Shown: one piece after another, positions 58,429 to 64,000 of the stretch
Layout: each line of letters begins with the position of its first letter
Numbering within the stretch: position 1 is the stretch's first letter
Source of the DNA: an uncultured Oscillospiraceae bacterium
GTDB taxonomy: Bacteria > Bacillota > Clostridia > Oscillospirales > Oscillospiraceae
Assembly (NCBI GenBank): GCA_947625045.1
Contig: CANQMW010000012.1
Span: 1-64,000 of the forward strand
DNA length: 64,000 nucleotides
Direction: 5' to 3'
The notes under the pieces: model-generated
Told to the model about the DNA's origin: nothing
The model's database searches: none
What the model saw: only the letters and a program-made list of their open reading frames with translations
Program-made: the position numbers and the translations under genes

Positions 58429-58581
58429 CTTTCCTCTCCCTTGTCTTAAGGCAATATTCTACCTATTAGATTTTATCACGGCCGCCGGAGCCCTTCAACG
58501 AGTGAGTCCTGACGTTTTCGCAGTCAGACCTGACTTTTGCGAAGTGGGCCCGTTGGCCTTTCAACGATACCCCCCCATCGC
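58429..58581. other. Divergent intergenic region with left inverted-repeat copy
   Basis: The gap between the MATE-ATPase gene and tex. It holds the left copy of a 38-bp inverted repeat (58508-58545) and A/T-rich sequence near 58450-58480 that may carry the minus-strand promoter, though no good -35/-10 pair is visible. No frame is supported. Confidence 0.5.
58508..58545 (+). repeat. Left copy of an inverted repeat flanking tex
   Basis: It begins CCTGACGTTTTCGC and ends TTTGCGAAGT. It matches the reverse complement of 60979-61016 at 35 of 38 positions. Each copy itself holds two related direct units (CCTGACGTTTTCGC and CCTGACTTTTGCG). Confidence 0.8.
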
Positions 58582-58610
58582 TTGCGCTGAAGGCTCGCCC
58601 CTGTTATAAT
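58582..58610 (+). promoter_or_regulatory. tex promoter
   Basis: TTGCGC (58582-58587) and a perfect TATAAT (58605-58610) have a 17-bp spacer, about 45 bp before the tex ATG. Confidence 0.75.
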
Positions 58611-58654
58611 GGCATCCATGCCAAAATGAGACCGATGAAAAGGAACGACAGACC

Positions 58655-60808
58655 ATGGATCATGCGAAGATCATAGCGGAGGAACTGGGCCTGCGCCCCG
58701 GGCAGATACAGGCGGTCATCGACCTGCTGGACGGGGGCAACACCATCCCCTTCATCGCCCGGTACCGGAAGGAGGCCCACGGCTCCATAGACGACCAGAC
58801 CCTGCGGCAGATCGCCGAAAGGCTTTCGTATCTGCGGGGGCTGGAAAAGCGCCGGGAGGAGATCGAAAAGGCCCTGACAGAGCAGGGCGTCCTGACAGAG
58901 GAGCTCACGGAAAAGCTGCGGGCCGCGAAAACGCTGGCGGAGCTGGAAGACCTCTACCGCCCCTTCCGGCCCAAGCGCCGGACCCGGGCCACGGTGGCTA
59001 AGGAGCGGGGCCTGGAGCCCCTGGCCCAGTGGCTGCTGCTGAACCAGGCCCGGTCGGACGTGGCTGCCGCGGCGGAAAAGTATATAAGCGAGGACGTGCC
59101 GGACGCGGAGAGCGCCCTTGCCGGGGCGCGGGACATCATCGCCGAGACGGTCAGCGACGACGCGGCCCTCCGCAAAGACCTGCGGGCGCTTCTGCTGCGG
59201 GACGGTGTCATAAACACGACCGCTGCCAAGGACGAGGACAGCGTCTACCGGATGTACTATGACTACCAGGAGCCGGTACCCCGCATGGCCCCTCACCGGG
59301 TGCTGGCCGTCAACCGGGGCGAACGGGAGGGATTCCTGAAGGTGACCCTTTCTGTGCCGGATGACCGCGTTCTGGACCGGATACGGCGGCGCTTCGTCCG
59401 GGCCAATGGCGAGGCTGCCCGGCAGGTGGCCATGGCCTGCGAGGACGCCTGGGACCGGCTCCTCTTCCCCTCTCTTGAGCGGGAACTGCGGGGCGAGCTG
59501 ACAGATAGGGCCAACGAGTCCTCCATCCGCGTCTTCAGCCAAAATCTCCACCAGCTTCTCATGCAGCCGCCGGTGAAGGGGCGGGTCATATTGGGCGTGG
59601 ACCCGGGGTTCCGCACCGGGTGCAAGCTGGCCGTGGTTGACGAAAACGGCAAGGTTCTGGAGACGGGCGTTGGGTATTTCACCCTGCCCGGCCAGACCCG
59701 CCAGAAGGAGCAGGCGGCCAAACTGATCGAGAGCATGGTGCGGCGGCACCATGTGACGGCCATCGCCATCGGCAACGGCACCGCCTCGAGAGAGAGCGAG
59801 CAGTTCATCGTCTCCCTCCTGCCCCGGCTGCCCGGCGCCGCCTACGCCATCGTCAGCGAGGCGGGCGCGTCCGTGTACTCCGCCAGCCCCCTGGCCGCCC
59901 GGGAATTCCCCGATTACGACGTGTCCCTGCGCAGCGCCGTGTCCATCGCCCGGCGGCTGCAGGACCCCCTGGCGGAGTTGGTGAAGATCGACCCCAAGGC
60001 CATCGGCGTGGGGCAGTATCAGCATGACCTGAAGCAGGCGGAGCTGTCCGCCGCCCTGGACGGGGTGGTGGAGCAGTGCGTCAACGACGTGGGCGTGGAG
60101 GTGAGCACCGCCTCGGCGGAGCTATTGAGCCGCGTGGCGGGCATCGGTCCCGTGCTGGCCAGGAATATCGTGGCCTGGCGGGAAGAAAATGGGCCCATCC
60201 CCTCCCGGGCGGCCCTGAAGAAGGTACCCAAGCTGGGGCCCAAGGCCTTCGAGCAGTGCGCCGGCTTCCTCCGGGTGGCGGACAGCCGGGAGCCCCTGGA
60301 CGCCACCGCCGTCCACCCGGAGAGCTACGACAGCGCCAAGGCGCTTTTGAAGACCCTGGGCTTCTCCCTGGGGGACATCCGAAACGGCGGCGTGCCCCAG
60401 ATAGGCCCGCGGGCAAAGGAATACGGGCTGGAGAAGCTGGCCGCGGAGCTGGATGTGGGCCTGCCTACCCTGAAGGACATGCTCGCGGAGCTTGCAAAGC
60501 CCGGCCGGGACCCCCGGGAGGAGCTTCCCGCCCCGGCTCTTCGCACCGACGTGCTGGACATCAAGGACCTGAAGCCCGGCATGGAGCTGACCGGCACGGT
60601 GCGAAACGTCATCGACTTCGGCGCGTTCGTGGACATCGGCGTCCACCAGGACGGTCTGGTCCACATCTCCCGCATGGCGGACAGGTTCGTGAAGCACCCC
60701 TCGGACGTGGTGAAGGTGGGCGACGTGATAAAGGTCTGGGTGGTGGAGGCGGACCCGGTGAAAAGGCGCATCGCCCTGACCATGGTAAAGGAGCATGATG
60801 ACCAGTAA
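58655..60808 (+). CDS. tex: Tex family RNA-binding transcription accessory protein
   Basis: 717 residues in the normal Tex order: N-terminal helical domain (NTIPFIARYRKEA), YqgF/RuvC-like domain (ILGVDPGFRTGCKLAVVD), helix-hairpin-helix (GIGPVLARNIVAWR), and a C-terminal S1 domain (GTVRNVIDFGAFVDIGVHQDGLVHIS). It binds nucleic acid and influences transcription in many bacteria; the exact role is unclear. The catalytic YqgF residues are not all those of active resolvases. It is a single-gene unit between the inverted repeats. Confidence 0.96.
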   Translation: MDHAKIIAEELGLRPGQIQAVIDLLDGGNTIPFIARYRKEAHGSIDDQTLRQIAERLSYLRGLEKRREEIEKALTEQGVLTEELTEKLRAAKTLAELEDLYRPFRPKRRTRATVAKERGLEPLAQWLLLNQARSDVAAAAEKYISEDVPDAESALAGARDIIAETVSDDAALRKDLRALLLRDGVINTTAAKDEDSVYRMYYDYQEPVPRMAPHRVLAVNRGEREGFLKVTLSVPDDRVLDRIRRRFVRANGEAARQVAMACEDAWDRLLFPSLERELRGELTDRANESSIRVFSQNLHQLLMQPPVKGRVILGVDPGFRTGCKLAVVDENGKVLETGVGYFTLPGQTRQKEQAAKLIESMVRRHHVTAIAIGNGTASRESEQFIVSLLPRLPGAAYAIVSEAGASVYSASPLAAREFPDYDVSLRSAVSIARRLQDPLAELVKIDPKAIGVGQYQHDLKQAELSAALDGVVEQCVNDVGVEVSTASAELLSRVAGIGPVLARNIVAWREENGPIPSRAALKKVPKLGPKAFEQCAGFLRVADSREPLDATAVHPESYDSAKALLKTLGFSLGDIRNGGVPQIGPRAKEYGLEKLAAELDVGLPTLKDMLAELAKPGRDPREELPAPALRTDVLDIKDLKPGMELTGTVRNVIDFGAFVDIGVHQDGLVHISRMADRFVKHPSDVVKVGDVIKVWVVEADPVKRRIALTMVKEHDDQ

Positions 60809-60823
60809 ACTAGTGGCATGATC

Positions 60824-60840
60824 AGCCCCTGGAAGGGGCT
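60824..60840 (+). terminator. Small hairpin after tex
   Basis: AGCCCCT (60824-60830) and AGGGGCT (60834-60840) form a 7-bp stem with a 3-nt loop 15 bp past the tex stop. There is no long T run, so this is a weak candidate. The following stretch to 60978 shows no gene. Confidence 0.45.
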
Positions 60841-60978
60841 CTGAAAGTTTGACACCGCATTACCATCTCGGGCAGTCACTTTAAGCTGCGATGAGCGCCT
60901 GGAGTACCGTTTTGCTGTCAGGGACGGCGCTGAGCTTTCCGTGGCATCACCCCATTAAATGCTAGCACGCAGAACAGG

Positions 60979-61016
60979 ACTTCGCGAAAGTCAGGTTTGA
61001 CCGCGAAAACGTCAGG
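60979..61016 (-). repeat. Right copy of the inverted repeat flanking tex
   Basis: The reverse complement matches 58508-58545 at 35 of 38 positions. It lies 10 bp upstream of the promoter of the lipoprotein gene. Confidence 0.8.
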
Positions 61017-61025
61017 TCCCCCGCA

Positions 61026-61055
61026 TTGAAGGAAGCGCCGCGCATGATTTATAAT
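61026..61055 (+). promoter_or_regulatory. Promoter of the acidic lipoprotein gene
   Basis: TTGAAG (61026-61031) and a perfect TATAAT (61050-61055) are 18 bp apart, 40 bp before the start codon. Confidence 0.65.
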
Positions 61056-61095
61056 GATACGCGGTACACAAAACTAAAAAGGAGGACCACAAGAA

Positions 61096-62220
61096 ATGAA
61101 AAAACTGCTAGCTGTCATCCTGAGCGCTGTACTCATGCTCAGCGCCTGCGCCTTTACGGAGGGCCCCGGGGCCGGTACCTGCTACTGCCTGTCCGGCGTC
61201 ACCGTTGAGACGGGCGATATGAACATCGACCTGTCCGACGTGGAGATCGGTGTGGACGTGATGGACGGTGAGCCGGGCGCCGTGCTGGTACACGTGGATA
61301 ACGCCGGCGAGCGTGTCTGCGAGATCGGCTTTACACAGGTGGACGATCTTTACATCATCCACCTCGCCAGCCCCACCCTGGGCGACAAGGACTACGCCAT
61401 CGACCCGGTGATGGAGCTTGCCAACAGCCTGGACGAGCTGCGCGACGTGCTCATCGAGAAGCTCCAGAACATGGACGCCAACCAGGCCGCCCAGAGCATC
61501 TTCGACTTCTTCGACCGCGTGGAGGCCGGGGAAATACCCGCGCCCGCTGAGGTTCCCGCCGAGACGCCTGAACCCGGTCTTGTGGTGAACGGCGACATCC
61601 TGGAGGTCCTGGAGGACAACGTCAGCGCCGACCAGACCGTCACCATCGACGAGGACGTCACCGACCCGGATACCGGCGAGGTGCTGCTGCCCGCGGGCGA
61701 GTATAAGGTGACCAGCTTCAGCGTGGATAAGGAGCACCTGCTCCAGGTCGCGGACATGATCACCATGAACGGCCAGCCTTTTGATGGCGCTGAGGAACTG
61801 CAGGACGAGAACGTGGACGCGGTGCTGGAGGGTGCCTTCTATCAGGGCATGAACGGCCTGGATGCCGGTCTGGGCTACGTGCTGGTGTCCGCCTCCGATG
61901 GCGAGACCGAGGGCCACAACGGCCTGAGCTACGTGCTGACCACCACCGAAGAGGGCAAGACCCTGGCCTTTGATATCATAAGCATCGACGGCGACAAGCG
62001 CGTGGACGTGCAGTTCGACGTCAACAAGCACACGGTCGAGGACGCCACCTTCGGTCCCGACGCCATCGACATGGACAGCGTCGTGAACCTGAGCGAGCTG
62101 GACGCCGCGGGCGAGGAGAGCCCGCTGCCGGCGGACCTGCAGACCCTGCTGGGCGAAGCCCTTGGGGCGGTCCTGAGCCCCGTCCTGGCCGCCATGGCGG
62201 CCCAAGCCCCCGCGGCATAA
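61096..62220 (+). CDS. Acidic secreted lipoprotein of unknown function
   Basis: 374 residues. The signal peptide ends in the lipobox LSAC with Cys18, so it is likely anchored on the outer face of the membrane. The mature part is very acidic, has a Pro/Glu-rich hinge (PAPAEVPAETPEPG, about residues 148-161), beta-rich segments on either side, and an Ala-rich end. No enzyme motif is visible and I do not recognise the family. A clear AAGGAGG precedes the ATG. It stands alone between tex and the trp genes. Confidence 0.85.
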   Translation: MKKLLAVILSAVLMLSACAFTEGPGAGTCYCLSGVTVETGDMNIDLSDVEIGVDVMDGEPGAVLVHVDNAGERVCEIGFTQVDDLYIIHLASPTLGDKDYAIDPVMELANSLDELRDVLIEKLQNMDANQAAQSIFDFFDRVEAGEIPAPAEVPAETPEPGLVVNGDILEVLEDNVSADQTVTIDEDVTDPDTGEVLLPAGEYKVTSFSVDKEHLLQVADMITMNGQPFDGAEELQDENVDAVLEGAFYQGMNGLDAGLGYVLVSASDGETEGHNGLSYVLTTTEEGKTLAFDIISIDGDKRVDVQFDVNKHTVEDATFGPDAIDMDSVVNLSELDAAGEESPLPADLQTLLGEALGAVLSPVLAAMAAQAPAA

Positions 62221-62242
62221 GCGCGTAAAGACTTTTCCTGTG

Positions 62243-62276
62243 CGGCGGTCCAGGTCTGTGATCTGGGCCGCCGCAT
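62243..62276 (+). terminator. Hairpin after the lipoprotein gene
   Basis: GCGGCGGTCCAG and CTGGGCCGCCGC pair over 12 bp with one G-U and a 9-nt loop. No T run follows directly. Confidence 0.45.
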
Positions 62277-62284
62277 TGCGGGAG

Positions 62285-62376
62285 GGAAAACTTCTGGCGT
62301 AGATCACACGCGCGACCGTGACCAGCTTTCTTTGTTCATCCACCCAATAGAACATCTGGTAACTGTGCACCCGCAT
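62285..62376 (-). pseudogene. RelE/ParE-type toxin C-terminal remnant
   Basis: The reverse strand reads HSYQMFYWVDEQ then KLVTVARVIYARS, which resembles the last two strands of RelE/ParE family toxins. A TGA lies just upstream in the same frame and no antitoxin or N-terminal half is present. The beginning of the toxin seems to have been lost. The match is by pattern and short. Confidence 0.45.
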
Positions 62377-62437
62377 CCATAGATCTCACGCTCCCGCTTT
62401 GTCTCTTAGCATAATTACGCTAAAATACGACATACGC

Positions 62438-62476
62438 AAAAACTCCTCACCTCCAACAAGGAAGTGAGGAGTTTTT
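62438..62476. terminator. Bidirectional terminator between the lipoprotein region and trpA
   Basis: AAAACTCCTCAC (from 62439) pairs with GTGAGGAGTTTT (to about 62475) around a 13-nt loop, with T runs on both strands. It ends the trp transcript on the minus strand. Confidence 0.88.
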
Positions 62477-62495
62477 TATACTACCGGCGTCCCCG

Positions 62496-63266
62496 TTACC
62501 CAAGAGCCTCCGTCATGGCCCGCACATACGCGCCCACGTGCTCCGGCGCGTCCTTGCCGTACTGGGCCAGCAGCTTGATGATGGCGGAACCCACGATGGC
62601 CCCGTCGGAATAAGAGGCCATTTTGGCCGCCTGTTCCGGCGTGGAGATGCCAAAACCGATGGCGCAGGGTATGGACGTATTGGCCCGGACCACCTTCACG
62701 ATGGAGGCCAGGTCCGTTGTGATCTCGCTGCGGGTGCCGGTAACGCCCAGGCTGGAGACGATGTAGAGGAAGCCCTCCGCCTCCCGGGCGATCATGGCGA
62801 TGCGGTCGGCGGAGGTGGGCGCCACCAGGGATATCAGGTCCACCCCATACTGCCGGCACAGGGGCAGGAACTCCCCCTTCTCCTCGAAGGGCAGGTCGGG
62901 CAGGATGAGCCCGTCGATGCCGATGTCCCGGCAGGTGGAGATGAAACGCTCCGCGCCGTAGGAGAATACCACGTTGGCATAGGTCATGAACACCATGGGC
63001 ACTCTCACGTCCCGGCGCAGGTCCCGGACCAGATCGAAGATCCTGTCCGTAGTGACGCCGCCGGTCAGCGCCCGCAGGTTGGCTCCCTGGATGACAGGGC
63101 CCTCGGCGGTGGGGTCCGAAAACGGGATGCCCAGTTCTATGAGGCTGGCCCCGTTTTCCGCGCAGGCACGCACACAGGCGGCGGTGGTTTCCAGGTCCGG
63201 GTCGCCGCAGGTGATGAACGGGATGAACGCCTTGCCGTTTTCAAACGCCTTATGGATGTTACTCAT
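62496..63266 (-). CDS. trpA: Tryptophan synthase alpha chain
   Basis: 256 residues from the ATG at 63264-63266 ([17 protein letters not shown]), preceded by GGGGAGG. It splits indole-3-glycerol phosphate. The catalytic Glu is in [16 protein letters not shown] and the Asp is in [23 protein letters not shown] and [10 protein letters not shown] bind phosphate. It overlaps trpB by 8 bp. The longer open frame upstream is the antiphase of trpB. Confidence 0.97.
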   Translation of the reverse strand: MSNIHKAFENGKAFIPFITCGDPDLETTAACVRACAENGASLIELGIPFSDPTAEGPVIQGANLRALTGGVTTDRIFDLVRDLRRDVRVPMVFMTYANVVFSYGAERFISTCRDIGIDGLILPDLPFEEKGEFLPLCRQYGVDLISLVAPTSADRIAMIAREAEGFLYIVSSLGVTGTRSEITTDLASIVKVVRANTSIPCAIGFGISTPEQAAKMASYSDGAIVGSAIIKLLAQYGKDAPEHVGAYVRAMTEALG

Positions 63267-64000
63267 GGATATCCTCCCCTCTGTAGCGGGCGATGGCGGC
63301 GCAGTCCTTGTCCCCCCGGCCAGAGATGGTGATGACGATGATCTGGTCCTTTCCCATGGCCGGGGCCAGCTTTTGGGCGTAGGCCACGGCGTGGGCGGAC
63401 TCGATGGCGGGAATGATGCCCTCTGTCCGGGCCAGGTACTCAAAGGCGTCCACCGCCTCGCCGTCGGTGATGGGCACATACTCCGCCCGGCCGGTGTCGT
63501 GCAGCCAGGCGTGCTCCGGGCCGATGCCGGGATAGTCCAGCCCCGCGGAGATGGAATATACCGGGGCGATCTGGCCGTACTCATCCTGGCAGAAGTAGCT
63601 CTTCATGCCGTGGAAGATGCCCAGCCTTCCCGTGGCGATGGTGGCGGCAGTCTCAAAGGTATCCACGCCCCGCCCGGCGGCCTCGCAGCCGATGAGCCGC
63701 ACGGAAGGCTCCGGGATGAAGTGATAAAAGCTGCCGATGGCGTTGGAGCCGCCGCCCACGCAGGCGATCACCGCGTCGGGCAGCCGGCCCTCCTTCTCTT
63801 GAAGCTGCTGCCTGATCTCCCGGGAGATCACCGCCTGGAAGTCCCGCACGATGGTGGGGAACGGGTGCGGGCCCATGACGGAGCCCAGGCAGTAGTGGGT
63901 GTCGTCGATGCGGCGGGTCCACTCCCGCATGGCCTCGGATACGGCGTCCTTCAGCGTGCCGGTGCCGGTGGTCACGGGCACTACCTCCGCACCCAGAAGA
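63259..64000 (-). CDS. trpB: Tryptophan synthase beta chain, partial
   Basis: The last 247 or so codons of trpB; the N-terminal half runs off the right edge. It joins indole and serine using PLP. Visible are the Lys-distal phosphate loop [29 protein letters not shown], and [11 protein letters not shown]. It overlaps trpA by 8 bp, as expected for channel-forming partners. More trp genes are probably beyond the window. Confidence 0.97.
   Translation of the reverse strand, partial: LLGAEVVPVTTGTGTLKDAVSEAMREWTRRIDDTHYCLGSVMGPHPFPTIVRDFQAVISREIRQQLQEKEGRLPDAVIACVGGGSNAIGSFYHFIPEPSVRLIGCEAAGRGVDTFETAATIATGRLGIFHGMKSYFCQDEYGQIAPVYSISAGLDYPGIGPEHAWLHDTGRAEYVPITDGEAVDAFEYLARTEGIIPAIESAHAVAYAQKLAPAMGKDQIIVITISGRGDKDCAAIARYRGEDIHE

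Overview
The window reads as a chromosomal segment from a G+C-rich, anaerobic, endospore-forming Firmicute, most likely of the Oscillospirales type. Evidence for this: sporulation genes (cotJA-cotJB, cotJC, yunB, a sipL-like gene, a spoVB-like flippase), Firmicutes gene order (yicC-remA-gmk-rpoZ-priA-def-fmt-rsmB-rlmN-prpC-prkC-rsgA), a class III anaerobic ribonucleotide reductase with its activase, c-di-AMP synthesis genes, and the MEP isoprenoid pathway. No database search was possible; family names come from motif recognition.

Layout. 1-4.1 kb: a GH42 beta-galactosidase scrap at the left edge, an HMA metal-binding protein, a plus-strand peroxide/metal cluster (gpx, CDF transporter, ohrR-like regulator, shortened radical SAM protein) and a decayed gene from an integrated element. 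4.1-12.6 kb, minus strand: cotJC and a cotJA-cotJB fusion, MATE pump, ligA, yunB, two M42 peptidases, murD. 12.7-15.6 kb: RNase P RNA, yebC, sipL-like gene and a 51-aa membrane protein. 15.7-31.8 kb: a long minus-strand housekeeping block from cdaA-cdaR down to rsgA. 31.9-34.5 kb: cysteine desulfurase/DUF3343, ispF and ispD. 34.6-36.9 kb, plus strand: spoVB-like flippase and a degenerate coaX. 37-46.6 kb: acyl-ACP thioesterase, nrdG-nrdD with NrdR boxes, a dicarboxylate symporter divergent from an AraC regulator, a pseudouridine synthase, secG, an S66 peptidase, gpsA and an ArsC-like protein. 46.8-58.4 kb: the accessory locus described below. 58.6-64 kb: tex flanked by inverted repeats, an acidic lipoprotein, a toxin remnant, and trpA/trpB (trpB runs off the right edge).

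The part most worth attention is 46.8-58.4 kb, all on the minus strand. In transcription order it holds a MATE transporter fused to an RsbW/SpoIIAB-like ATPase domain (broken by one in-frame TAG), a D-Ala-D-Ala-ligase-like ATP-grasp enzyme, three short Cys-rich peptides that share a double-glycine leader, an 18-codon stump of a fourth leader, a 2159-residue Sel1-repeat lipoprotein, a further GG-leader peptide coupled to it by an ATGA overlap, and a methyltransferase-STAS fusion. This looks like a peptide-secretion or peptide-modification system under partner-switching control. That is inference from gene content and spacing; I do not recognise it as a described system.

Regulatory features seen directly include NrdR-like boxes, one of them filling the nrdD promoter spacer, several vegetative promoters with 17-bp spacers, and three cases where the 3' arm of a terminator-like hairpin also supplies the Shine-Dalgarno sequence of the next gene. 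I recognised no tRNA or rRNA gene and no CRISPR array.
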